Made by a program: the position numbers and the translations under genes. This document shows positions 1 to 5,927 of a DNA stretch of 14,898 nt, piece by piece (position 1 is the stretch's first letter; every line of letters starts with the position of its first letter). The DNA is taken from contig CADBMO010000024.1 of NCBI GenBank assembly GCA_902795755.1, forward strand, positions 1 through 14,898, in the 5' to 3' direction. Under the pieces are notes generated by a model. That model made no database searches, was not told where the DNA came from, and was given only the letters and a program-made list of their open reading frames with translations. The stretch comes from an uncultured Erysipelotrichaceae bacterium (lineage in GTDB: Bacteria > Bacillota_I > Bacilli_A > RF39 > UBA660).

Positions 1-11
1 ATAAACTAAAA

Positions 12-38
12 ACTACACCAATTAAATATCGATGTAGT
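12..38 (-). terminator. possible weak terminator for the DUF192 gene
   Basis: ACTACA (12-17) and TGTAGT (33-38) can form a 6-bp stem with a 15-base loop. Read on the reverse strand it is followed by TTTTAGTTTAT. It lies about 55 bases past the stop of the reverse-strand gene at 93-371. The stem is short and the loop long, so this is a tentative call. Nothing else is recognisable in 1-92. Confidence 0.25.
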
Positions 39-92
39 CATAGTTAAGAACTTTTTATTTTGTGTATAAATTTATCAAACCAGTTCTAATAC

Positions 93-371
93 CTATTTTT
101 TTATTGTGCCTGCCGGTAATTCATATATATTTTTTGTGTTTTTAGGAGCAATAATGATTTTCCATGGTTTAACAGATTTATATGTTTTTATTATTTCATC
201 ATTTTTATCGGTTGCAATAACATCAATTTTATTTAACATAAAAAATGTGTGTATAGATCTACAATTATTAAATAGTAAGCCATATTTTATATTTCTTTTA
301 AACATAAACCCAAGTAATCTTTTAAAAAAATTATCTGCTTTTTTTATATTAACGTCTTCAAATTTAAGCAT
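93..371 (-). CDS. DUF192 family protein (COG1430)
   Basis: A 92-residue protein of the DUF192 family, a small beta-rich fold of unknown biochemical role that in many bacteria carries a signal peptide. This copy has none and is close to the minimal domain. Family features visible are the GLLF segment near residue 32, SIHTFFM near residues 39-45 followed by a hydrophobic IDVIATD strand, and the C-terminal ELPAGTI block. The start is fixed by GGTGAT three bases before ATG. A promoter-like TTGTCA-N17-TAATAT lies directly upstream and shares its -35 region with the divergent flp pilin gene. DUF192 genes are sometimes found near Tad-type pilus loci, but nothing here shows a functional link with the pilin. 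Family assignment is fairly sure; function is unknown. Confidence 0.8.
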   Translation of the reverse strand: MLKFEDVNIKKADNFFKRLLGFMFKRNIKYGLLFNNCRSIHTFFMLNKIDVIATDKNDEIIKTYKSVKPWKIIIAPKNTKNIYELPAGTIKK

Positions 372-386
372 ATTATCACCATAAAT

Positions 387-415
387 ATATTAACATAGAT
401 TTAATGCATTGACAA
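387..415 (-). promoter_or_regulatory. promoter of the DUF192 gene
   Basis: On the reverse strand TTGTCA (410-415) is followed by 17 bases and TAATAT (387-392). The predicted start, about position 380, is the first G of the GGTGAT ribosome binding site (375-380), giving a leader of about 9 bases. Confidence 0.45.
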
Positions 416-437
416 ATTATAAAAAAAAATATAAACT
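409..437 (+). promoter_or_regulatory. promoter of the flp-type pilin gene
   Basis: A perfect TTGACA (409-414) is followed either by TAAACT (432-437) at 17 bases or by TATAAA (430-435) at 15 bases. The -35 box is the same DNA as the -35 box of the divergent DUF192 promoter, because TTGACAA reads TTGTCAA on the other strand. The ribosome binding site GAGGGTGAG (457-465) follows. Confidence 0.45.
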
Positions 438-468
438 AATAGTATAGATATAAATAGAGGGTGAGAAT

Positions 469-660
469 ATGAAATTAAATAACAAAGGTCAAGCATTAAT
501 TGAATATGTTTTAATAATTACGTTGGTTGTGGTTGTTGCAATAAGTGCAATTAAAATATTTGGTGGATATTTAAAAGATTCTATTACTAAGACTTCATGT
601 GAACTTGTTGGACAAACATATCAAGCTGGTGACAAAGCCGGAGATGGTCAATGTAAATAA
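469..660 (+). CDS. Flp/Tad-type prepilin
   Basis: A 63-residue prepilin-like protein. The N-terminus MKLNNKG is a short basic leader. Cleavage after Gly7 would leave QALIEY as the mature start, with Glu at +5 and Tyr at +6 as in Flp pilins. A hydrophobic helix follows (about residues 9-31), then a short polar tail. The tail carries two cysteines, Cys44 and Cys62 next to the last residue, which could form a disulfide loop; most Flp pilins I know of lack this. The gene stands alone, with its own promoter and a strong terminator overlapping its stop codon. No tad/cpa assembly genes or prepilin peptidase occur in the window. The start is supported by GAGGGTGAG three bases before ATG. It could also be a minor pseudopilin. 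Confidence 0.75.
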   Translation: MKLNNKGQALIEYVLIITLVVVVAISAIKIFGGYLKDSITKTSCELVGQTYQAGDKAGDGQCK

Positions 661-680
661 GCCTTTATAGGGCTTTTTTT
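659..680 (+). terminator. terminator after the flp-type pilin gene
   Basis: AAGCC (659-663) pairs with GGCTT (671-675), can extend by T-G and T-A pairs, and is followed by seven T residues. The stem starts inside the TAA stop codon. The gmk ribosome binding site begins at 687, leaving no room for a promoter, so gmk is probably reached by read-through or from an internal promoter. Confidence 0.8.
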
Positions 681-699
681 GTATATAAGGAGGGTTTAT

Positions 700-1380
700 A
701 TGAATATAATTAAAACAAGCTCCAGAGGGGCTTTAGTCGTATTATCAGGACCATCTGGTTCTGGTAAAGATACTGTAATAGAAAGATTAAAAGAGTATAA
801 TGATAATTTTTGGATATCGGTATCTGCAACATCTAGACAGCCAAGACCTGGTGAAGAAGATGGTATTAGTTATTATTTTAAAACAGAAGATGAATTTAAA
901 AAAATGATTGATAATGATGAATTGTTAGAATATAACTATTATAATGGTAATTATTATGGTACCCCTAAGGGAAAAATAGAAAAATTTTTAAAGGAAGGTA
1001 CAAACGTTATTTTAGTAATAGATGTTAATGGTGCGTTATCTATTAAGAAAAAACTACCAGAAGCTGTATTTATTTTTTTAATTCCACCTTCTATGAAGGA
1101 TTTAATTATTAGGTTGAAAAAACGTGGTACTGAATCTAGTGATAAAATACTATCTAGGTTTAAAGAAGCATATAAGGAAATAAATGAAGTTAATAAATAT
1201 AATTATGTTGTAATTAACGATGAAATTGATACTGCTGCAAGAAAAGTAAACGCAATTATAGAAGCAGAAAAATGTAGTGTAGAAAGAATAGAAGAATTAT
1301 ATTTAAATAATCCAGAAGAAGAAATGCATGAATTATTGATAGATGACAAAGAATTTGTTAATGATGATATAAAAATTTAA
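700..1380 (+). CDS. gmk: guanylate kinase
   Basis: Converts GMP to GDP with ATP in the cytoplasm, an essential step of purine nucleotide supply. The P-loop GPSGSGKDT lies at residues 17-25. Further family blocks are SATSRQPRPGEEDG (GMP-binding lobe), NYYGTPK, IDVNGA, and FLIPPS followed by LKKRGTESSDKILSRF in the lid region. The start is ATG 700, after AAGGAGG (687-693); an in-frame TTG at 679 lies inside the upstream terminator and is rejected. At 226 residues the protein is about 20 longer than usual, owing to an acidic C-terminal tail after residue 200. It lies 39 bases downstream of the pilin gene, past a terminator. Here it has neither of its common partners rpoZ and remA/yloC. Confidence 0.95.
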   Translation: MNIIKTSSRGALVVLSGPSGSGKDTVIERLKEYNDNFWISVSATSRQPRPGEEDGISYYFKTEDEFKKMIDNDELLEYNYYNGNYYGTPKGKIEKFLKEGTNVILVIDVNGALSIKKKLPEAVFIFLIPPSMKDLIIRLKKRGTESSDKILSRFKEAYKEINEVNKYNYVVINDEIDTAARKVNAIIEAEKCSVERIEELYLNNPEEEMHELLIDDKEFVNDDIKI

Positions 1381-1390
1381 TTTTCATTTA

Positions 1391-1482
1391 ATAAAAGTAA
1401 GTTAATATTTAAATGTAATTAGGAAAGTAAGTGGTTTCCTAATTATTATACTTAAATAATACTTACTCCTTTATACCACTTA
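1391..1482 (+). other. structured non-coding element with nested stems and possible pseudoknot
   Basis: The segment downstream of gmk holds three stacked inverted repeats. GTAAGT (1397-1402) pairs with ACTTAC (1461-1466). ATTTAA (1407-1412) pairs with TTAAAT (1452-1457). A perfect 11-bp stem is formed by 1416-1426 and 1435-1445 (TAATTAGGAAA with TTTCCTAATTA). The 8-base apical loop GTAAGTGG (1427-1434) holds TAAGTGG, which is fully complementary to CCACTTA at 1476-1482, just outside the stem, as in a pseudoknot. AAAGTAAGT occurs twice (1394-1402 and 1424-1432), so alternative pairings are possible. It is not a known riboswitch or RNA family that I recognise. It could be the 3' end of the gmk transcript, part of the opposite transcript, a separate small RNA, or a chance product of AT-rich DNA. 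Confidence 0.4.
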
Positions 1483-1486
1483 ATAA

Positions 1487-1513
1487 AAAAGCTTAAGATT
1501 AACTTAAGCTTTT
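1487..1513. terminator. bidirectional terminator between gmk and the 1499-1801 gene
   Basis: AAAAGCTTAAG (1487-1497) and CTTAAGCTTTT (1503-1513) form a perfect 11-bp stem with loop ATTAA. The A and T tracts on the two sides let it work in both directions. The stop codon of the reverse-strand gene (1499-1501) lies in the loop. Confidence 0.85.
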
Positions 1514-1801
1514 ATATTTTTCATTTACTTCTGTATATCTAGTTATAATTTTTTCTTTACCTTCTTTTGGTATTGTTACATATCCATGTATTGTAATAAT
1601 CATATATTTTATAATAGATAAAATGCTTTTTGTAACTAATAATTCATCTTTATTGTAAGTATTAATCATTTTTTCAATATTATCTAGTGTGTAATTGATT
1701 ACGTGAATTTTTTCGCTAGCTGCAACTCTTGATTTACCAATTTCTCCTATATGATAATACATAGATAACAACCCATCTCTTACTTTTGCTTCATTAAACA
1801 T
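1499..1801 (-). CDS. hypothetical protein downstream of sigG
   Basis: A 100-residue protein that I do not recognise. It appears to be soluble and mostly helical, with no signal peptide or clear membrane segment. Charged and hydrophobic residues alternate through the IEKMINTYNKDELLVTKSI region, and the C-terminus is lysine- and glutamate-rich. It is supported as a real gene by three things: a near-consensus sigma-A promoter (TTGATA-N17-TATAAT), GGAAGTGAT three bases before ATG, and a shared terminator at its end. It lies 43 bases downstream of sigG on the same strand, with its -35 box overlapping the sigG stop codon. It could therefore be made both with sigG during sporulation and independently of it. 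A sporulation role is only a guess from position. Confidence 0.6.
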   Translation of the reverse strand: MFNEAKVRDGLLSMYYHIGEIGKSRVAASEKIHVINYTLDNIEKMINTYNKDELLVTKSILSIIKYMIITIHGYVTIPKEGKEKIITRYTEVNEKYKSLS

Positions 1802-1819
1802 AATATCACTTCCGAAGGT

Positions 1820-1848
1820 ATTATAGTATAATAACTTTATATTATCAA
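1820..1848 (-). promoter_or_regulatory. sigma-A promoter of the 1499-1801 gene
   Basis: On the reverse strand TTGATA (1843-1848) is followed by 17 bases and a perfect TATAAT (1820-1825). The predicted start near 1813 coincides with the first G of the GGAAGTGAT ribosome binding site, giving a leader of about 12 bases. The -35 box overlaps the sigG stop codon (1845-1847). Confidence 0.65.
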
Positions 1849-2621
1849 GACATTTTTTTCTTTATATTATCTAATCCACCTTTTTCTATTCTTGATACTT
1901 GAGCTTGTGATATACCAATTTCTTCTGCTATCTCCATTTGAGTTTTACCAATTAGATATCTATCTATTATGATTTTTCTTTCTTTTTCTTTAAGTTTTTT
2001 TATAGCATCTTTTAATAATATATTATCATTCCAGGTAGATGCTTTATTTTTTTTAGATTCAATTTGATCTTCTAGATAAATGGTATCACCACCATCATTA
2101 TATATAGGTTCTGATATACTTATAGGATCTTTTACCGCATCTTTTGCAACAATGATATCTATTATATTAACGCATAATTTATTAGCAACATCATCGTCAC
2201 TTAATTCATTACCATGTTCTATAAAATATTCTTCTTTCATTTTAAATATTTTATATGCAAGATCTTTTATACTTCTAGATACTCTAATATTGTTGTTATC
2301 TCTAATATATCTACGTATTTCACCTAATATAAGTGGTACTGCGTAAGTAGAAAATTTAACGTTATGTGATAAATCAAAATTATCAATAGCTTTTATTAAA
2401 CCAACGCATCCTATTTGAAATAGATCATCTAAATTATCTGCTTTATTTTGATAATGTTTTAGTATTGATAAAACAAGTTTTAAGTTTCCTTTAACTAGTT
2501 CATTTCTAGCTAATTTATTTCCTTTTTTTAGTTCTTTGAATAACGAAATCATTTCACTATGGGTTAATACTTTTATATCTGTTGTAGATAAACCTGATAT
2601 TTCAACTTTATATTTTGCCAT
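1845..2621 (-). CDS. sigG: RNA polymerase sporulation sigma factor SigG
   Basis: The late forespore sigma factor, which directs core polymerase to genes for spore protection and germination. The 258 residues match the family length. The SigG-type N-terminus KVEISG is present at residues 5-10. Region 2 follows (about 41-110), including DDLFQIG and NFDLSHNVKFSTYAVP. Then come IRRYIRDNN and IRVSRS, region 3 ending at EPIYNDGGD, and a region 4 helix-turn-helix around residues 226-247 (KTQMEIAEEIGISQAQVSR). The NNIRVSRS and EPIYNDGGD blocks favour SigG over SigF. The start is set by GGTGAT four bases before ATG. The gene diverges from ylmC across 67 bases. In Bacillus sigG also lies near ylmC, but the spoIIGA-sigE genes usually upstream are absent here. 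Lys44 replaces the Asn found at this position in B. subtilis SigG. Confidence 0.93.
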   Translation of the reverse strand: MAKYKVEISGLSTTDIKVLTHSEMISLFKELKKGNKLARNELVKGNLKLVLSILKHYQNKADNLDDLFQIGCVGLIKAIDNFDLSHNVKFSTYAVPLILGEIRRYIRDNNNIRVSRSIKDLAYKIFKMKEEYFIEHGNELSDDDVANKLCVNIIDIIVAKDAVKDPISISEPIYNDGGDTIYLEDQIESKKNKASTWNDNILLKDAIKKLKEKERKIIIDRYLIGKTQMEIAEEIGISQAQVSRIEKGGLDNIKKKMS

Positions 2622-2688
2622 TTAAATCACCTAATAAGATAATGGTATTAATAGGAAATATTATACATATATTTTAATGGTGAATTAT

Positions 2689-2919
2689 ATGAGACTTTCA
2701 GATTTGCAGTCAAAGGAAGTAATATCAATAAAAGATGGTAGTCAACTAGGAAATATTATTGATGCGGATGTTTCAGAAGATGGTATGGTTTTAAAAATTA
2801 TTACTTATAATAAAAAAGGTGGTATTTTTAGTATTAAAAATAGAGAAGAAGCTACCATAAAATGGGATCAAATAAAAAAAATAGGAGAAGATGTAATTTT
2901 GGTAGATGAGAATTCTTAA
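2689..2919 (+). CDS. ylmC: YlmC/YmxH family sporulation-associated protein (PRC-barrel-like)
   Basis: A 76-residue small beta-rich protein of the YlmC/YmxH family, found in spore formers and of unknown biochemical role. It opens with MRLSDLQSKEVISIKDGSQLG, the typical start of this family, followed by GNIIDADV and a C-terminal block with IKWDQIKKIGEDVILV. The start ATG 2689 is chosen because GGTGA (2679-2683) lies five bases before it. The in-frame ATG at 2677 overlaps this ribosome binding site and would add four residues foreign to the family. It lies next to sigG, as it often does in spore formers, but on the opposite strand. Upstream there are only weak -10-like sequences such as TATATT (2668-2673). 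Confidence 0.85.
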   Translation: MRLSDLQSKEVISIKDGSQLGNIIDADVSEDGMVLKIITYNKKGGIFSIKNREEATIKWDQIKKIGEDVILVDENS

Positions 2920-2924
2920 AAGTA

Positions 2925-2933
2925 TGATATACT
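2925..2933 (+). promoter_or_regulatory. possible extended -10 promoter for the DUF5684-like gene
   Basis: TGATATACT carries TG one base before a TATACT -10 box, with no convincing -35 at the right distance. It overlaps a small inverted repeat, AAGTAT-GAT-ATACTT (2920-2934). The gene could equally be read from the ylmC transcript. Confidence 0.25.
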
Positions 2934-2956
2934 TATCTTAGAAAGGAAGTGTAGTT

Positions 2957-3472
2957 ATGTATAGGAATTATTATCAACTTAATGATATTGATTTTTCTAG
3001 TATTACAACTAATAGTATGTTTACATTTTTTATGATAGCTTTATTAGTAATTTTTATAATTTGGCTTATCGTTACAATTATAAAAATTGTAGCACTTGCA
3101 AAAATTTTTAAAAAGGCAGGAAGACCAGCATGGACAGCAATAATACCTTTTTATAGTGATTATGTGTTATTAGAATTAACTGGATATAATTGGTATTATA
3201 TATTTGCATATTTAGCAGCTTTTATATCTGTGCCATTATCATTTACACCTTTTATAGGATCATTTTTATCGTATGCAATTGGTTTAATAGCATTTCTTGT
3301 AAATTTTGCTATAAAAATAAAGTTTGCAAAATCATTTAAGCAATCAGCAGGATTTGCAATTGGATTAGTATTTATACCAGTTGTATTCTTACCAATTATG
3401 GCGTTTAAAAATGATATTAAGTACGTTGGTAAGTCAGTTAATGGTGATATAGATTTCAATGATTTATTTTAA
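2957..3472 (+). CDS. DUF5684-like multi-pass membrane protein
   Basis: A 171-residue membrane protein. A short polar N-terminus leads to a long hydrophobic segment (about 21-47). This is followed by AKIFKKAGRPAWTAIIPFYSDY (residues 48-69), with the GRPAW and PFY features typical of DUF5684-like proteins. Two or three further hydrophobic segments lie at about 80-120 and 131-150, and the C-terminus is short and acidic. The function of the family is unknown; some members are annotated near signal peptidases. The start is supported by AAAGGAAGTG upstream of ATG. It follows ylmC by 37 bases and ends at a terminator, so ylmC and this gene may form one unit. Family assignment comes from the loop motif alone. 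Confidence 0.65.
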   Translation: MYRNYYQLNDIDFSSITTNSMFTFFMIALLVIFIIWLIVTIIKIVALAKIFKKAGRPAWTAIIPFYSDYVLLELTGYNWYYIFAYLAAFISVPLSFTPFIGSFLSYAIGLIAFLVNFAIKIKFAKSFKQSAGFAIGLVFIPVVFLPIMAFKNDIKYVGKSVNGDIDFNDLF

Positions 3473-3476
3473 AAAT

Positions 3477-3497
3477 AAGCCTGTTAAAGGCTTTTTT
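3477..3497 (+). terminator. terminator after the DUF5684-like gene
   Basis: AAGCCT (3477-3482) pairs with AGGCTT (3488-3493) around the loop GTTAA and runs into six T residues. The next gene's ribosome binding site starts about 3 bases later (AAAAGGAGAG), so there is no space for a separate promoter. Its core resembles the hairpin at 659-680. Confidence 0.75.
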
Positions 3498-3511
3498 AAA
3501 AGGAGAGTAAT

Positions 3512-4489
3512 ATGAAGGATAAAAGATATTTATTAAGGATTTCTGGTGTTGCATCTTTTGCATATATACTGGGAAATATTGTATATAATTTATTAAATGA
3601 ACGAATAAATGATGCTTTTTATTCTGAAATGTTTTTATTGATAATAGCACTTTGTTTTTCTTTATATTTTATAAACATTTCATTTAAAAGCATTAATAAA
3701 GTAAAAGGTAGTGTTCCTTTAATAATAATATCAAGCATATATTTATTATTCTTTTCATTTATACCAGGAATACTTGGATTTGTTTTTGTCAGAAGTCTAA
3801 AAGAGAAGAAAAAAACCAAACTTCCTATTATTAGTGAAGATAAAGTAGGTATTAATAGTATTTTGTTTTCTATATTATCAATATTAATATTTTCATTTAT
3901 TACGTTTGTTATGCCTAGATTAAAAATACATAACTTTATTTCTTCAATTATATTGTATGCTATAATATTTGTATTTATAATATTATTAAATATTAAAAAC
4001 TATATAAAAGATGGAAGAGTTTTTTTAAAAAATTTTAAAAAATATTTACCATTTATTATAAAGAGATATTTTATAATGTTTGCAACTTATTTGTTAGTTG
4101 GAGTTGTAGTATCATTATTAAATAATGGGGCACAAGCGTCAAATCAAGAAAGCTTAAATTCTATGTTTAAAACAATGCCTATATTTGTTGCACTTTTATC
4201 TTGTATATATGCTCCAATTATAGAAGAAAGCATATTTAGACTTGATATTCATAATTTAATTAAAAACAAATATGTTTTTATAATATTAAGTGGCTTTCTT
4301 TTTGGAATTGCTCATGTAGTTAATAGTTATACATCAACAAGTGACTTATTATATGCATTAGTTTATGGTACAATGGGAATAAATTTAGCGAAGGCATATT
4401 ATGATTCAAATAATATATTTGTTAGTATTTCAATGCATTTCATTCAAAATACTGTTGCAATAATTATAATGTTATTTACGATTTTATAG
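3512..4489 (+). CDS. CPBP family intramembrane metalloprotease
   Basis: A 325-residue polytopic protein of the CPBP (Abi, Rce1-like) family of membrane glutamic/metallo proteases. The four family elements are near the C-terminus: EESIFR (Glu238, Glu239, Arg243), FGIAH (His268), and HFIQN (His309, Asn313), all in hydrophobic helices. The N-terminal half adds several membrane segments, so the whole is longer than a minimal CPBP domain. Substrates cannot be deduced; members are known for prenylated-protein processing in eukaryotes and bacteriocin immunity or unknown roles in bacteria. The start is set by AAAAGGAGAG before ATG. Its stop lies 10 bases before lspA, so the two are surely co-transcribed. 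The upstream gene is separated by a terminator. Confidence 0.88.
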   Translation: MKDKRYLLRISGVASFAYILGNIVYNLLNERINDAFYSEMFLLIIALCFSLYFINISFKSINKVKGSVPLIIISSIYLLFFSFIPGILGFVFVRSLKEKKKTKLPIISEDKVGINSILFSILSILIFSFITFVMPRLKIHNFISSIILYAIIFVFIILLNIKNYIKDGRVFLKNFKKYLPFIIKRYFIMFATYLLVGVVVSLLNNGAQASNQESLNSMFKTMPIFVALLSCIYAPIIEESIFRLDIHNLIKNKYVFIILSGFLFGIAHVVNSYTSTSDLLYALVYGTMGINLAKAYYDSNNIFVSISMHFIQNTVAIIIMLFTIL

Positions 4490-4499
4490 GGGGATGTGT

Positions 4500-4973
4500 A
4501 TGAAAAGAAAAATATTAATAATATCAATTATTTCTTTATTATTAGATCAAATAGTAAAATATATCGTACATATCAACAAAGTAAATATTATAATTATTAA
4601 AAATTTATGTTCTATTACATATACACAAAATAATGGAGTAGCATTTTCAATGTTATCTGGTAGTAGAATTCCTATAATTATATTATCAATTGTTCTAATC
4701 ATTATTTTGCTAATAATACTTAAAAAAGAGTACTTATCTAATAATAAAGATTTTCTTATTTTGGATGTTGGTTACGGAATATTACTTGGTGGTATTTTTG
4801 GTAACTTAATTGATAGAGTATTTAGAAAAGTAGTAATTGATTATATATCATTAAAAATATTTGGTTATTATTTTCCAGTGTTTAATATAGCAGATTTATT
4901 AATAACTGTTGGAATAATAATTATTATTTTTAAAAATCCTAAAGATGATAAACTTAAGAATAAAAATTCTTAA
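4500..4973 (+). CDS. lspA: lipoprotein signal peptidase (signal peptidase II)
   Basis: A membrane aspartyl protease that removes the signal peptide from lipoproteins after lipidation by Lgt. Visible elements are LLLDQIVKY (residues 13-21), NNGVAFSML (44-52), GGIFGNLIDR with the first catalytic Asp105, and VIDYIS...FPVFNIAD with the second catalytic Asp132. Four hydrophobic segments and a total of 157 residues are normal. ATG 4500 is preferred because the G-rich ribosome binding site (4489-4493) lies too close to the in-frame ATG at 4494. The gene follows the CPBP protease and precedes rluD, the usual order in Bacilli (lspA-ylyB). The terminator hairpin is built from its last codons. Confidence 0.93.
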   Translation: MKRKILIISIISLLLDQIVKYIVHINKVNIIIIKNLCSITYTQNNGVAFSMLSGSRIPIIILSIVLIIILLIILKKEYLSNNKDFLILDVGYGILLGGIFGNLIDRVFRKVVIDYISLKIFGYYFPVFNIADLLITVGIIIIIFKNPKDDKLKNKNS

Positions 4974-4979
4974 GTTTTT
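4950..4979 (+). terminator. terminator formed by the 3' end of lspA
   Basis: A perfect 12-bp stem, AAACTTAAGAAT (4950-4961) with ATTCTTAAGTTT (4966-4977), has loop AAAA and then T residues. The lspA stop codon (4971-4973) lies in the 3' arm, so the final codons encode both peptide and terminator. Confidence 0.78.
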
Positions 4980-4987
4980 AATTATTA

Positions 4988-4996
4988 TGGTATAAT
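4988..4996 (+). promoter_or_regulatory. extended -10 promoter of rluD
   Basis: TGG directly precedes a perfect TATAAT (4991-4996), forming an extended -10 element. No good -35 is seen; the expected site falls in the lspA terminator stem. The predicted start near 5003 excludes the in-frame GTG at 5005 as a practical start for rluD. Confidence 0.5.
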
Positions 4997-5022
4997 TATA
5001 TTTAGTGAAAGAAGGTAATATC

Positions 5023-5919
5023 ATGAAATATGTAATTGAAGAAGACTTGAAAGTTAGACTTGACAAATACTTAATTGATAAACTTGATTTATCTAGAAGC
5101 AAAGTTCAAGAAATGATAAAACAAGATTTAGTAGTAGTAAATGGTAAAAGTGTTAAAAATAGCTATTTATTAAGAGAAAATGATGTTATTGAAGTGTTAG
5201 GTGAGCTAACTTATGAAACTGATATATTACCTGAAAAAATGGATTTAGATATAATTTATGAAGATGATGATGTAATTGTTATAAATAAACCATCTGGCGT
5301 TGTTGTGCACCCATCATTTGGTCATTATAAAAATACTTTAGTAAATGGTCTTTTGCATCATACGAAGAATTTAAGCAAAGAAAATGGTGAAGAAAGGCCT
5401 GGTATTGTTCATCGAATTGATAAGGATACCTCTGGTTTATTAATTGTTGCTAAAAATGATAAGGCCCATATATTTTTACAAGAACAATTAAAAGATAAGA
5501 CTCTATCTAGAAAGTATTTAGCACTAGTACAAGGTAGAATTAATCATGATACTGGAACCATTGATGCTCCAATAGGTAGGGATCCTAAGGACCGAAAAAA
5601 AATGTGCGTTACAGATATAAATTCAAAGGAAGCTATTACTTATTTTAAGGTGCTTGAAAGATATAAAGATGCATCATTAATTGAATGTGTTTTAAAAACA
5701 GGAAGAACTCATCAAATTAGGGTTCATATGAATTATATTAAACACCCAATTATTAATGACCCTGTGTATGGTAACAAAAACAACGCAACTTCTTTTGGAC
5801 AAATGTTACATGCAAAAGAAATTTCTTTTATTCATCCTAAAACAAAAGAAAAAATGACATTTACTTGTGATGCGCCAAAAGAATTTTACGAAATTTTAGA
5901 AACATATAAAACTAAATAG
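5023..5919 (+). CDS. rluD: RluD-type 23S rRNA pseudouridine synthase (YlyB-like)
   Basis: Isomerises uridines to pseudouridine in large-subunit rRNA. Residues about 9-58 form an S4 RNA-binding domain (RLDKYLIDKLDLSRSKVQEMI...VVVNG). The catalytic RluA-family domain follows, with INKPSGVVVHP, HRIDKDTSG (catalytic Asp133), LSRKYLALV and GRTHQIRVHM. The 298 residues are a normal length. The start ATG 5023 follows AGAAGGT with good spacing; the GTG at 5005 would coincide with the predicted transcription start. It lies next to lspA as in Bacillus (ylyB), though pyrR does not follow. The rhomboid gene begins 8 bases after its stop. The exact target uridines cannot be told from sequence. Confidence 0.92.
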   Translation: MKYVIEEDLKVRLDKYLIDKLDLSRSKVQEMIKQDLVVVNGKSVKNSYLLRENDVIEVLGELTYETDILPEKMDLDIIYEDDDVIVINKPSGVVVHPSFGHYKNTLVNGLLHHTKNLSKENGEERPGIVHRIDKDTSGLLIVAKNDKAHIFLQEQLKDKTLSRKYLALVQGRINHDTGTIDAPIGRDPKDRKKMCVTDINSKEAITYFKVLERYKDASLIECVLKTGRTHQIRVHMNYIKHPIINDPVYGNKNNATSFGQMLHAKEISFIHPKTKEKMTFTCDAPKEFYEILETYKTK

Positions 5920-5927
5920 GAGGTATT

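Noticed and set aside
106..384. Open reading frame antisense to the DUF192 gene
   Set aside because: It has no ribosome binding site and no family features, and overlaps completely the DUF192 gene, which has both. Similar antisense frames at 2080-2346, 3196-3459, 7144-7359, 8102-8335, 11430-11627 and 13286-13474 are rejected for the same reason.
679..699. TTG start extending Gmk by seven residues
   Set aside because: The TTG lies in the T run of the upstream terminator, and a strong AAGGAGG sits inside the extension at the right distance from ATG 700.
1391..1482. Integron attC site, riboswitch or transposon end
   Set aside because: There are no attC-type core sites, no known aptamer sequence that I recognise, no adjacent transposase, and no second copy in the window.
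2645..2673. Sporulation (SigE- or SigF/G-type) promoter upstream of ylmC
   Set aside because: CATATATT (2666-2673) resembles a SigE -10 in part, but no matching -35 is found at the right distance, and no SigF/G-type GG-rich -10 is present.
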